From Streptomyces sp. NBC_01754 (GTDB lineage Bacteria > Actinomycetota > Actinomycetes > Streptomycetales > Streptomycetaceae): a stretch of 64,000 bases of DNA. The translations under genes and the position numbers were made by a program. The stretch covers positions 5,952,001-6,016,000 of the forward strand of contig NZ_CP109132.1 of NCBI RefSeq assembly GCF_035918015.1. The letters run 5' to 3'. This document shows positions 40,901 to 61,018 of this stretch, piece by piece. The notes beneath the pieces are model-generated. The model made no database searches and was not told the DNA's origin. It saw only the letters and a list, made by a program, of their open reading frames with translations. The number at the start of each line of letters is the position of its first letter. Position 1 is the first letter of the stretch.

Positions 40901-43900
40901 CCCCCTGGACGCGCTGCCGCTGAACCCGAACGGCAAGGTCGACCGCGAGGCCCTGCCCGCCCCCCGCGCCACGACCTCTGTGGGCCGAGCCCCGCGCACG
41001 GCCGAAGAGGAGATCCTGACGGGGCTGTTCGCCGACGTCCTGGGTGTGGACGCCGTCGGCGTCGACGACGACTTCTTCTCCCTGGGCGGCCACTCCCTGC
41101 TCGCCACCCGCCTCATCGGCCGGGTGCGGGCCGCGCTGGGCGCCGAACCCACCCTGCGTACGCTCTTCGACCACCCCACCGCCGCCTCGCTGGCCGCCGC
41201 ACTCGACAGTGCCGGGGCGGACCGGCCCGTCCTGTGCCGGCAGCGGCGGCCCGAGGCGGTGCCGCTGTCCTTCGCCCAGCAGCGGCTCTGGTTCCTCAAC
41301 CGCGCGGAGGGCGTCGGCGACACGTACAACGTCCCGCTCGTCCTGGAACTCGGCGGCCGGCTGGACACGGTCGCGCTGCGGGAGGCCCTGGCCGATGTGG
41401 TCGCCCGCCACGAGAGCCTGCGTACCGTCTTCGCCGAACAGGACGGTGTCGCCCGGCAGAACGTCCTCGACGCGGGCGCCGCCGCCTCGCTCGTCCCCCT
41501 CGTCGTGGAGGAACCCCCGCCCGGGGAGGCCGCGGACGCCTGGGCCGAGGCGAGGGTGCGCCTGCTGACCGCCGCTCCCTTCGATCTGACCGGCGACGCC
41601 GCCGTCCGCGCCCATCTGCTCCGTCCCGGCCCCGGCCGCCACCTCCTGGTCCTCGTCCTCCACCATGTCGTCGCCGACGGCTGGTCCCTCGCCCCGCTCT
41701 GCGGTGACCTCGGCGCCGCCTACCGCGCCAGGAGCGCGGGCACCGCCGCGCCGGACCGGCCCGAGCCGCGTGTGCAGTACGCCGACTACGCCCTCTGGCA
41801 GCGCCGGCTGCTCGGCGACGACCGCGACCCGGACAGCCTGGGCGCACGCCAGCTCGCCCACTGGGCCCAGGCGCTGCGCGGCGCACCCGAACTGCTCGAC
41901 CTGCCCCTGGACCGGCCGCGGCCCGCCGTGCGCGGCCACCGGGGCGACACCGTCCCCTTCGCCCTGCCCGCGCCCACGTACGCCGCGCTGGTGCGGCTCG
42001 CCCGCACCGCCGGCTGCACGCCCTTCATGGTGCTCCAGGCGGCCCTCGCCGTGACGCTGCACGCCCACGGCGCGGGGACGGACATCCCGGTGGGAACGGC
42101 GGTGGCCGGGCGCACGGACGAGGCGCTCGACGACCTGGTCGGGTTCTTCGTCAACACCGTCGTCCTGCGCGCGGACCTGTCCGGGGACCCGACCTTCCGC
42201 GAACTCCTGGACCGGGTGAAGGAGTTCGGTACGGCGGCGTTCAGCCACGGTGATCTTCCCTTCGAACGGGTCGTGGAGGAGCTGAACCCCGAGAGGTCCG
42301 GCGACCACCATCCGCTCTTCCAGACCATGCTGGTCCTCCAGAACCAGCGCCGGGCGGTACTCGATCTGCCGGGTGTCACCGTCCACGACCGGTCCCGCCA
42401 CACCGGGATCAGCAAGTTCGACCTGACCTTCTCGCTCACCGAGGTCACCGGGGTCACCGAGGTGACCGGGGCTCACGAGTCCGCCGAGGGCCACGGGATC
42501 GCCGAGACCACGGAGACCGATGAGGTCCGCGCAGCCCCGGCCGCCCTCGGCGGATACCTGGAATACGCCACCGACGTCTTCGACGCCGGCACCGCCCGCG
42601 CCCTGTGCGACCGCTTCGCCCGCGTCCTGACCCTCGCGGTCACCGACCCCGGCCGGACGGTCGGCGACCTCGACCCGCTCACAGCGGTCGAGCGGGACCG
42701 CCTCCTCGCCCAGGGACGCGGCGCGGTGCCGCCCCGTCCCGCCCCCACCGTCCCCGAGGCGGTGCGGGCACAGGCGTCCCGCACTCCCCACCTGGTCGCG
42801 GTGCGCGACGCGCACACGAGCCTCACCTACGCCGCCCTCGACGCCCGCGCCGACGCCCTCGCCCAGGCCCTGCGGGAACGGGGCGCCGGCCGTGAGGACC
42901 GCGTGGCCGTCGCCGCGCCGCCGTCCGTGGACACCGTCGTGGCCATGCTGGCCGTGCTGCGGGCCGGGGCCGCCTACCTGCCCGTCGACCCGGAGTACCC
43001 GCCCGCCCGCATCCGGCACATGCTCGACGACGCCCGGCCCGTGCTGCTGCTCACCACCACGGACGTCCACCCGGTACTGCCCCCCTGCGACGTGCCGTGG
43101 CTCGCCCTGGACGCCCTCGGAGCCCTCGACGACACGGACGCCCGGCCCACCCACCCCGTCCCGCCCGCGCAGGACGCGCCGCACCCGCCGCACCCGGCGG
43201 ACCCCGCGTACGTCATCTACACGTCCGGCTCCACCGGCCGCCCCAAGGGCGTGATCGTGCCGCACGCCGCCCTGGCCGGTCATATGGCCTGGATGGCACG
43301 GCACCTCGCCGTCACCCCGGACGACCGGGTCCTCGCCCGCACCTCGACCAGCTTCGACGCCTCCGTGTGGGAGCTCTGGCTCCCGCTGATGCACGGCGCC
43401 GGGCTCTGCGTGCTGCCGCAGGAAGCCAACCGGGAGCCGGCCGCGCTCGTCTCCTGGATGAGCAGGTTCCAGGTCACGGTCGCCCAGTTCACCCCCTCCC
43501 ATCTGAACCTCGTCCTCTCCTCGGCGGCCCACACCGCGCCCCTGCCGGACCTGCGCGCCGTCCTGTGCGGCGGCGAACCGCTGCCGCGCACCCTCGCCGA
43601 CGACGTCGCGGGCCTCTGGGGGGCCGAGGTGCACAACGTGTACGGGCCGACCGAGGCGACGATCGACGCGACCGTCCACCGCGTCCCGGGCGCGGAGGCG
43701 GACCGGGCCGCGCACCCGGAGGCCCCGGCCGAGAGCGTGCCGATCGGCACGCTCGTCGACGGCATGCGCGGCTACGTCCTCGACGGCCGGCTGCGGCCCG
43801 TACCCCCCGGTGTCACCGGTGAGTTGTACCTGTCGGGCCCCAACCTGGCCCGCGGCTACCTGAACCGTCCGGCCCTGACCGCCGTACGCTTCGTCGCCGA

Positions 43901-46900
43901 CCCGTTCGACGCCGCCGGCTCCCGTATGTACCGCACGGGCGACCTCGTACGGTGGAACCGGCACGGACTGCTCGACTACGTCTCCCGCGCCGACGACCAG
44001 GTCAAACTCCGCGGCTTCCGCATCGAGCTGGGTGAGATCGAGGCGGCGCTCCTGGCGCGTCCCGGGGTGACGGCCGCCTGCGCCGTGATCCGGGAGGACG
44101 CCCCCGGCCGCCGCGACCTCGTCGCCTACGCCACCGGCGACCCGGCCCCGGGCCCCCTGGCCCTCCGCGACGCCCTCGCCGAGACCCTGCCCCACTACAT
44201 GGTGCCGGGCGCCGTCGTCGTCCTGGACCGCCTCCCGCTGCTGCCCAGCGGCAAGGTGGACCGGGGCGCCCTGCCCGAACCGGAACCGGACACGGGTACG
44301 TCCGCCGGCGCGGGGCGGCCCACCTTCCAGGAGGAACTGCTGGCCGGCGTCTTCGCCGACGTCCTGCACCGGCCGCTGGTCGGCCCGCACGACAGCTTCT
44401 TCGACCTCGGCGGCCACTCGCTGCTCGCGATGCGCGTCGTCAGCCGGGTCCGCGCCCTCCTGGGGGCCGAGATCGCCGTGCACACCCTCTTCGAGCACCC
44501 CACCGTCGCCGGTCTGGCCCGGGTCCTGGCCGCCTCGGGCCACGCCCGCCCGCCGGTCGTCCCCGTGGTGCGGCGGCCCGATCCGCTGCCGCTGTCCTTC
44601 GCCCAGCAGCGCCTGTGGTTCCTGAACCGGCTGGAAGGGCCCAGCTCCACCTACAACATCCCGCTCGTCCTGGAACTCGACGGCGCCCTGGACACCCCCG
44701 CCCTGCGGGACGCTCTGCGCGACGTCGTGGAGCGGCACGAGGCGCTGCGCACGGTGTTCCCCGAACGGGACGGCGTACCGCGCCAGTCGGTGCTCCCGAC
44801 GGACACCGCCGCGCCCCGCCTGCCGGTCGTGGGCACGGCCCCCGCGGCTCTGGAGGCGGCCGTCCTGGAGGCCGTGCGCGAACCGTTCGACGTCGTCGTG
44901 GACCCGCCCCTGCGCGCCGTGCTGCTGCGCTCCGCGCCCGCCCACCACGTCCTGGTGCTCGTCCTGCACCACATCGCGGGCGACGGCTGGTCCCTCGCCC
45001 CGCTCGCCCGCCATCTCGGCGACGCCTACCGGGCCCGTGCCGGGGGCCGGGCACCCGAACCGGCGGCCGGTCCCCCGCTCCAGTACGCCGACTACACCCT
45101 CTGGCAGCACGAGGTCCTGGGCGACGGGCTCGCGGCGCGGAGCCCGCTGCGGCGGCAGCTGGACCACTGGCACACCGCGCTGGCGGGTCTGCCCGGGCTG
45201 ACCGAGCTGCCGCTGGACCGGCCGCGTCCGGTCACCGTGGACCCGAGGGGCGCCGTCCACACCTTCGGCGTACCGCGCGGTCTGTACACCCGGCTGCTGG
45301 CCCTGGCGAGGGAATCGGGCAGCACCCTGTTCATGGTGCTCCAGGCGGCGGTGGCCACCGTGCTGCACCGGCACGGCGCGGGGGACGACATCCCGCTCGG
45401 CTCGCCCGTCGCCGGGCGCACGGACGAGGCGCTGGAGGACCTGATCGGGTTCTTCGTCAACACACTCGTGCTGCGCACTGATCTCTCCGGCAATCCGACC
45501 TTCCGCGAACTGCTCGTACGCGTGAGGGAGTTCGACCTCGCGGCCTACGCGCACCAGGACGTTCCCTTCGAGCGCCTGGTGGAGAGCCTCAACCCCGTCC
45601 GGGCGCGTGACCACCACCCGCTGTTCCAGGTCATGCTGGTCCTCCAGAACCAGGAGGCGCCCCGCCCCGACCTGCCGGGCCTCACCGTCGAGGACCGGCT
45701 CGTGCACAACGGCCTGAGCAAGTTCGACCTCACGTTCGCCTTCACCGAGGAGCGGGACGAGGACGGTCTCGCGGGACTCACCGCCGGGATCGAGTACGCC
45801 ACGGCCCTCTTCGACCGGACCACCGTCGAAGCCGTCGCGGACCGTCTCGTGCGCCTCCTGGAACAGGTGGCGGACGACCCCGGTCTGCCCCTGGCGGGCT
45901 ACGAGCTGATGACGCCGGACGAACGTGCCCGCGTCACCCACCAGGGCACCGGTGCCCCTCTGCCCCCGGGCGCCGTGGACGCGACGCTGACCGCGCTCTT
46001 CGCGGCCCAGGCGCACCGCACACCGCACGCCGTGGCCGTCGCCGCCGACGGCACCACCCTCACCTACGCCGAGCTCGACCGGATGTCCGACGACCTCGCC
46101 CGCTGCCTCGCGGGCCTCGGGGTCGGTCCCGAGGCCGGGGTCGGGGTGCTGCTCGCCAGGTCACCGGCCGTGGTGTCGGTGTCCCTCGGCGTGGTCAGGG
46201 CCTCCGGTGCCTACGTCCCGCTGGACGCGCGCTGGCCGGCGGAGCGACTCGACCAGGCCGCGGGGGTGGCGGACGTACGGGTCCTCGTCGTCGACGAGGA
46301 GGCGTGGGCGTCCCCCTGGGTGACCGCGGCCGCCCGCCGCGGACCGGTCGTCGTCGTGGACCGGCTCGGCAGGGTCCTGCGCGGCGCGCCCGGACACGGC
46401 GTCCGCCCGGCCGCCGTGCCGGGCCCCGGGGCCCTGGCCTACGTGATGTTCACCTCCGGCTCGACCGGACTGCCCAAGGGCGTCGGCGTCACGCACGCCG
46501 ACGTGGCCGCGCTCACGGCGGACTCCGCCTGGCTCGGGGGTGCCGCCCGGGCGGTGCTGATGCACTCGGCGTACGTCTTCGACGCGTCCACCTTCGAGAT
46601 CTGGGCCCCGCTCCTGAACGGCGGCCGGGTCGTGGTCGCACCGAGGGGCGTCCTGGAGGCCCGCGTCCTCGGCGACGCCGTCCACGAGCACGGGGTGACC
46701 GCGGTCTTCCTGACGACCGCCCTGTTCAACGTGATCGCCGAGACCGACCCCGGGGCCTTCGCCGGTCTCCGGCTCGTCTGCGCCGGCGGCGAACTCGCCT
46801 CCCCGGACGCGATGCAGCGGGTCGCGGGCTCCGCACCCGGAGTGCGTGTCCTGCACGTGTACGGGCCCACCGAGACCACCACCTTCGCCACCCGCCACGA

Positions 46901-49900
46901 CGTCGCGGCCGACCTGCCGACGGGCCCGCCGCCCATCGGCCGCCCCCTCGACGGCATGCGCGCCTACGTCCTGGACGCCTCCCTGGGCCCCGTACCGCAG
47001 GGCGTCGTCGGTGAGTTGTACCTCGCCGGACACGGGGTGGCCCGCGGCTACACCGGGCTTCCGGGGCTGACCTCCGCGCGGTTCGTGGCGGACCCGTTCG
47101 ACCCGGCCGGCGGGCGCATGTACCGCACCGGAGACCTCGTGCGGTGGACCCACGACGGCCGGATCGCCTACGTCACCCGCGCCGACGGCCAGGTGAAGCT
47201 GCGCGGCTACCGCATCGAGACCGGCGAGATCGAGGGGGTGCTGGCCTGCTGCGAGGGCGTGGCCGACTCCTTCGCCGTCGTACGCGAGGACGTCCCCGGT
47301 GACCGGCGGCTCGTCGCGTACGTCGTTCCCGCCGGCGGGGCCCGCCCCGACCCCGGGGAGCTCGCCCGGGCCGTCGGCGGGTCCCTGCCCGCCTACATGG
47401 TGCCCTCCGCGTTCGTCCTGCTCGACGTGCTGCCGCTGACCGTCAACGGGAAGGTGGACCGGCGTGCCCTACCCGAGCCGGGGCAGCACGCCCCGGTCCG
47501 CGGGCGCACCGCCCGCACCGCGCGCGAGGAACTCCTGTGCGGGATCTTCGCCGACGTGCTCGGCCTCGACGGGGCGGGGACCGGCGACGACTTCTTCGCG
47601 CTGGGCGGGCACTCCCTGCTCGCCACCCGCCTCGCCGCGCGCGTCCGGACCGCCCTCGGGGTGGAGGTCCAGGTGAAGTCCCTCTTCGAGCACCCCACCC
47701 CGGCCGCCCTCGCCGCCGCGCTGGACGGGGCCGAGGAGGCCAGGACCCCGCTGACGCGCACCCCGGTACGCCCCGATCCGCTGCCGCTCTCCTTCGCCCA
47801 GCAGCGCCTGTGGTTCCTCAACCGGTTCGAGGGGCCCAGCGCCACCTACAACGTGCCGCTCGTGCTCCGTCTGGAGGGCCCGCTCGACGCGGGAGCCCTG
47901 GAGAACGCCCTCGCGGACGTCATCGAACGCCATGAGAGCCTGCGCACCGTCTTTCCCGACACCGACGGCGTGGCCCGCCAGGCCGTCCACGACGCGGAGG
48001 GCGCCGACCTCGACCTGACGCCCCGCTACACCGAACCCGCACGCCTCGACGAGGTGCTGGCCACCGAGGTCGCGCACGCCTTCGACGTGAGCGCGGAACT
48101 CCCCGTCCGGGCACGGCTGCTGCGGCTCGGTGCCGAGGCCCACGTCCTCGTGCTGCTGGTCCACCACATCGCCGGGGACGGCTGGTCGCTCGCCCCGCTC
48201 GCCCGCGACCTGGGCCGGGCCTACCGGGCCCGCACCGAGGGCGAGGAGCCCTCCTGGACGCGGCTCCCCGTCCAGTACGCCGACTACACCCTGTGGCAGC
48301 GCGCGCTGCTCGGCGACGAGGACGACCCGGCCGGCCGGGCCGTGCGGCAGACGGACTTCTGGCGTACCGCCCTCGCCGGCGCCCCCGAACTGCTCGACCT
48401 GCCCTGCGACCGGCCGCGGCCCGCGGTCCCGGCGTACCGCGGCGACGCCTTCTCCTTCCCCGTCGGCGCGGACACCCACCGGGACCTGGCCCGTCTGGCC
48501 CGCGCCCGCGGCAGCAGCCTCTTCATGGTGCTCCAGGCGGCCCTGTCGGTGCTGCTGTCCCGGCACGGCGCCGGGGAGGACATCCCGCTCGGCACCGCCG
48601 TCGCCGGACGGACCGACGAGGCGCTCGACGATCTGGTGGGCTTCTTCGTCAACACCCTCGTCCTGCGCACCGATCTGTCCGGAGACCCGGCCTTCGGCGA
48701 GGTCATCGACCGGGTACGGGAGTTCGACCTCGCCGCCTACGCCCACCAGGACGTGCCGTTCGAGCGGCTGGTGGACGCCCTCGCCCCGGCCCGCGCCCAG
48801 AACCACCACCCGCTGTTCCAGACCATGCTCGTCCTCCAGAACCAGGCGGACACCACGATCGACCTGCCGGGTCTCACGGTGAGCGAGCAGCCCGTGCACA
48901 CCGGCATCAGCAAGTTCGACCTGACGTTCACCTTCAGCGAGACCTTCGACGGCGCCGGCCGGCCCGCCGGCCTCCACGGGGTCCTGGAGTTCTCCACCGA
49001 ACTCTTCCTCCCCGCCACGGCCCACGCGCTGGCCGCCCGGCTGACCCGCCTGCTCGCCACGCTCGCCGCCGACCCCGACGCCCGCGTGCACTCGGTCGAC
49101 GTCCTGGACCCGGCCGAGCGGCAGGGCCTTCTGCGCGCCGCGCACGGACCGGACCGGGCCGTGGCCGCGCGCACGGCGCCCGAGGCGTTCCGCACGCAGT
49201 GCGCCCGTACGCCCGGCGCCGTCGCCGTACGCGCCGGTGGCACGCACCTCACCTTCCGCGAACTCGACTCGCTGTCCGACGACCTGGCGTACCACCTGCA
49301 CAGCCGGGGCATCGGCCGGGGCGATCTGGTCGCCCTCTGCCTGGAGGGCACCGCCTACCAGGCAGTCGCGATGCTGGCGGTGGCCAAGGCCGGGGCCGCC
49401 TGCCTCCCGGTCGACCTGGGATACCCCGAGGCGCGGATCGCCTTCATGCTCGACGACGCCCGCCCGGCGCTGCTCCTCGGCCACGGCGCCGCGCGGGACG
49501 TCCCGTCCGTGCCCCGCCTCGCGCTCGACGACCGGGCCGCCTGGTCCACCGGACGCGCGGCGCCGCCCGCGGCGGCCCCGGACCCGCGCGACGCGGCGTA
49601 CGTGATCTACACCTCGGGCTCCACCGGGCGTCCCAAGGGCGTCGTGGTCACCCACGCGTCCCTGACCAACCACATGGCGTGGATGGCCGGACACCTCGGC
49701 CTCAGCGACGAGGACCGGGTCCTCGCCCGCACCTCGCCGAGCTTCGACGCCTCGGTCTGGGAGACCTGGCTGCCGCTGCTGCACGGCGGCTCCACCTGCC
49801 CGGTGCCGGCCGCCGCCAACCACGACCCCGCCGGTCTGCTGGCCCGGATGCGCGACGCGGGCGTGACCCTCGCGCAGTTCGTGCCCTCGCACCTCGCGGT

Positions 49901-52483
49901 CGTCCTCGCCGAGACCGGGCCCGACGAGGCCCCGGCGTCCCTGCGGGCCGTCCTGTGCGGCGGCGAACCCCTGCCCCGCTCCCTGGCCGCCCGTGTCACG
50001 GCCGACTGGGGGGCCGAGGTGCACAACCTGTACGGGCCCACCGAGACGACCATCGACGCCACGGCCCACCTCCACCGGCCCGGCGCCGAGGAGGCGTGCA
50101 CCGTGGACGGCGGCGTGCCGCTCGGCCGGCCCGTCGACAACACCCGCGCCTACGTCCTGGACGCGGGGCTCCGGCCGGTTCCGCCGGGTGCCACCGGTGA
50201 GCTCTACCTCGCGGGCGAGGGCCTCGCCCGCGGCTATCTGGGACGCCCCGGCCTGACGGCCGTACGGTTCACCGCCGATCCGTACGGACCCGCCGGGGAG
50301 CGCATGTACCGCACGGGCGACCTGGTGCGGAGGGACGCCGACGGCCTGCTGAGCTATGTCTCACGCGCCGACGACCAGGTCAAGCTGCACGGCTTCCGGA
50401 TCGAACTCGGCGAGATCGAGGCCGCCCTCACCGCGCTCGGCGGTGTCACCGCCGCCTGCGCGCTCGTCCGGGAGGACCGGCCGGGCGAACGGCGCCTGGT
50501 CGCCTACACCGTCCTCGCCGAGCGGGGCGGTACCGCCGTCCCGGCCGACGGCGAGCTGCGTGCCCGGCTGGCCTCGGCGCTGCCGCCGTACATGGTGCCG
50601 GCCGACTTCGTCACTCTCGACGCACTGCCGCTGCTGCCCAACGGGAAGACCGACCGGCGGGCCCTGCCCGCCCCGGCCCGCCCCGACGCCGGCCGGCCGG
50701 GCGGGGAACCGCGCACCGCGCGGGAACGCGTCGTCCGCGACGTGTTCGCCGCCGTCCTCGGTGCCCCCGAAGTCCGCACCGACGACGACTTCTTCGCGCT
50801 CGGAGGGGACAGCATCCTCTCCATCCAGCTGGTCAGCCGCATCCGCAAGGCGGGTCTCGCCGTGACCCCGCGCGACGTCTTCGTCCACCGCACCCCCGAG
50901 GCCGTCGCCGCCGCCGCCACCGCCCTCGGCCCGGACACCACCGCGCGGACCGGACAGGGGAGCGGCACCATGCCGCCGACCCCCATCGCGGCCTGGCTCC
51001 TCGCGCGGCCCGGCGCCATCGACGGCTACAACCAGTCCGGGGTCCTGCGCACCCCGGCGGGCGCCGACGAGGCGAGTCTCGTCGCCGCCCTCCAACTCCT
51101 CCTCGACCACCACGACATGCTCCGTCTGCGTGCCACCCGGCCGGCCGGCGGTGACGGCGTCCTCGAAGCCCTGCCACCCGGCGCGGTGCCCGCCCGCAGC
51201 CGCTTCACCCGGATCGACGTGACGGGCCTTCGCCCCGAAGCCGTACGCTCCGCCCTCGCCGAGGCGGGCGAACAGGCCCGTCGGCGGCTGCGCCCCGACC
51301 AGGGCGTGGTGGCCGAGGCCGTCTGGTGCGACGCCGGACCGCACCGGCGCGGACGTCTGCTGCTGGTCGTGCACCACCTCGCCGTCGACGCCGTCTCCTG
51401 GCGCATCCTCGCCGACGACCTCGCGGCCGCCTGGCAGGCGGTCACCCGCGCCCCCGGGGCCGAGACCCCGCTGCCCCCGGTCACCACGCCCTACCGGCAC
51501 TGGGCCCGGCTCCTGGCCACCCAGGCGCGTGAGGCTTCGCGTGAGGGCGAACTCCCCTTCTGGGAGGACGCCTTGAGGACGCCCGACCCGCAGCTGGGCC
51601 GCCGGGCACTCGACCCCGCCCGGGACACCGCCGGCCGGACGCGCACCCTGGTCACCCGTCTGCCGGCCGTCTGGACGCAGGACCTGCTCACCACCGTCCC
51701 CACCGCCTTCCACGCCGGGGTGGACGACGTCCTGCTCACCGCCCTCGCCCTGGCCGTCCGCTCCTGGCGCGACGAACGGGCGGGAACCGCCGCGGGGCAC
51801 CGGACGGGGGACGCGGGGATCCTGATCGACCTGGAGGGCCACGGCCGCGAGCAGATCACCGACGACCTCGACCTGTCCCGTACGGTCGGCTGGTTCACCA
51901 GCCTCTACCCGGTCCGGCTCGACCCCGGGCCCGCCGATCCCCGCGACCCGTCGCGCTTCGACGCCGCACAGGTCGAACGCACCCTCAAACGCGTCAAGGA
52001 ACACCTGCGGACCGTCCCCGACCACGGCGTCGGGTACGGGATGCTGCGCCACCTCAACCCGGCGACCCGCCGGCTGCCGGCCCTCGCGCCGCAGCCCCAG
52101 ATCGGTTTCAACTACCTGGGCAGGTACGCCTCCTCGTCCGGGACGCAAGAGGACGAGGGGGCCGACTGGGAGGTGCTGCTCGACGGCGGCGGGCCGCGTG
52201 GCCAGGACCCGGACATGCCTGTCCACCACGTCCTGGACATCAACGCGCACACCGAGGACCTGGCGGACGGACCGCGTCTGGTGACCCGCTGGACCTGGCC
52301 CGGCGACCTCCTCGCGGAGACGGACGTGGAGGCCCTGACCGAGTCCTTCACCCGCGCCCTGCGCGCGGTCGCCCAACTCGCCGGACGACCCGACGCGGGC
52401 GGCTGGACGCCGTCCGACCTTCCTCTGGTCTCGCTCAGCCAGACCCAGATCGACCGACTGCAGAACAAGTGGGGTGGACGCAA

Positions 52484-52487
<4 letters not shown>
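37986..52487 (+). CDS. Four-module nonribosomal peptide synthetase (C-A-T x4, E)
   Basis: 4833 residues. Domain order is C1-A1-T1-C2-A2-T2-C3-A3-T3-C4-A4-T4-E. Carrier-protein serines are near residues 1037, 2145, 3210 and 4276; the last sits in GGDSI, the form that precedes epimerases. Condensation motifs HHIAIDG, HHVVADG, HHIAGDG and HHIAGDG are intact. C1 resembles starter condensation domains of EntF/DhbF type, so the first residue is probably acylated. Adenylation codes read by alignment to GrsA are DAFFAGVTFK (A1), DAWQLGVIDK (A2), DAFFCGVTFK (A3) and DAWQLGLIDK (A4), suggesting Ile/Val-like, Gln-like, Ile/Val-like, Gln-like. The epimerase (HHLAVDA, EGHGRE, NYLGRY) should give a D residue 4. 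It overlaps the next gene by 4 bases. Confidence 0.95.
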
Positions 52488-60073
<7,586 letters not shown>

Positions 60074-60103
60074 CCGGCGTGAGCCTTGGATCAGGGCTGA
60101 GTG

Positions 60104-60141
60104 GCGTCGAGCGGGGTCGAGCCGTAGAACCCCGGCGACGC
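60104..60141 (+). terminator. Bipartite hairpin after the NRPS operon
   Basis: GCGTCG (60104-60109) pairs with CGACGC (60136-60141), and inner GGGGT (60113-60117) with ACCCC (60129-60133). It lies 31 bases after the NRPS stop. Confidence 0.6.
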
Positions 60142-60345
60142 TCTCGCCCCGCCCCTGCGGCCAACGGTGAGCCCATGGCCCAGATCAACCGCGGGCGTCG
60201 GGGACCGGTATGAGACATTCCTGGACCCCGGTATCGGACATTCCGCGATCGTGAGGTTGGTCAGTGCCGGTGACATGACAAGGATGGCGCAGGTCTCCCG
60301 GCTGCGAACGGCATGCGGGAGCTGGCTTCGGAGGAGAGGAACTCT

Positions 60346-60732
60346 ATGAAGATCCGGCGTGTCCTTGCGGGAATAAGTGCGGCGTCCATGATGGCTGTGG
60401 CCGGGGCTCTGACGCTCGCCACACCCGCCCAAGCCGCTGCGACGGTGTCCTGCACGGCGCCTCCGCACTCGGCGAACGGGGAGGGCGCGGGTGTCCTGAA
60501 CGGTAGCCACGCGCTCGACTCGGCGCCGTACGCCTCCTGTTCGAACGTCACGACGCTCGCTTCCGGCACCATGGTGTACTACCGGTGCTTCTACGTGAAC
60601 GACTACGGCAATCTCTGGTGGTACGTCCGTGTCGCGGGGACGTCCACCTACGGGTGGGAGTCCGACGACAACCTCACGTCGGTCTGGTACGACGACAACG
60701 GCGACGGCTACATGACCTACTACGCGTGCTGA
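60346..60732 (+). CDS. Small secreted protein with four cysteines
   Basis: 128 residues from the ATG at 60346, preceded by GAGGAGAGGA. A clear Sec signal peptide (MKIRRVLAG, an Ala/Met-rich core, ATPAQA cleavage near 29) leads into a mature protein of about 100 residues. Four cysteines (VSC, ASC, YRC and the C-terminal YYAC) could make two disulfides. A WYVRV...YGWESDDNLT segment recalls bacterial SH3-like domains, but this is a weak resemblance. The stop is four codons beyond a DGYMTYY stretch. It lies after the NRPS terminator and has its own ribosome site; a link with the peptide is not shown. Confidence 0.8.
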   Translation: MKIRRVLAGISAASMMAVAGALTLATPAQAAATVSCTAPPHSANGEGAGVLNGSHALDSAPYASCSNVTTLASGTMVYYRCFYVNDYGNLWWYVRVAGTSTYGWESDDNLTSVWYDDNGDGYMTYYAC

Positions 60733-60968
60733 TCTCCCCGGCCGTGTCCGGGTGAGTCCCGAATTCCATGTGCCTGCGACCGGACGGAGCCCGGTGCGAG
60801 GCGTGTGCGGCTGAATCGCGGACAACCCCGCCGGAACGGATGAGGCACACACGAGCCCGCCGGAGGCCGGGGCCCGCGCCCGTACCAGGTCGTTCGCCCC
60901 GCGGCGCACGCGCGGCAGGTCAGGGCCGAACTCCGGCGCGGGGACGGCCTGTCGGGCGTTGGTGTGCC

Positions 60969-61008
60969 GTGCCGGGTGGGGAAGGCGCGACGCCTCCCCA
61001 CCCGGCAC
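60969..61008 (-). terminator. Long hairpin terminator after metE
   Basis: A perfect 13-bp stem (GTGCCGGGTGGGG and its complement) continues inward, past one bulged A, with AGGC/GCCT. It begins 11 bases beyond the metE stop. Confidence 0.8.
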
Positions 61009-61018
61009 CGGCTCACGG

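Noticed and set aside
38976..46028. Very long open frame on the minus strand opposite the first NRPS gene (also 53147-58582 and 12118-16767)
   Set aside because: High-GC codon bias leaves antisense frames free of stops. Their products are low-complexity in Gly, Arg, Val and Glu and lack motifs, while the plus strand carries full NRPS and helicase domains.
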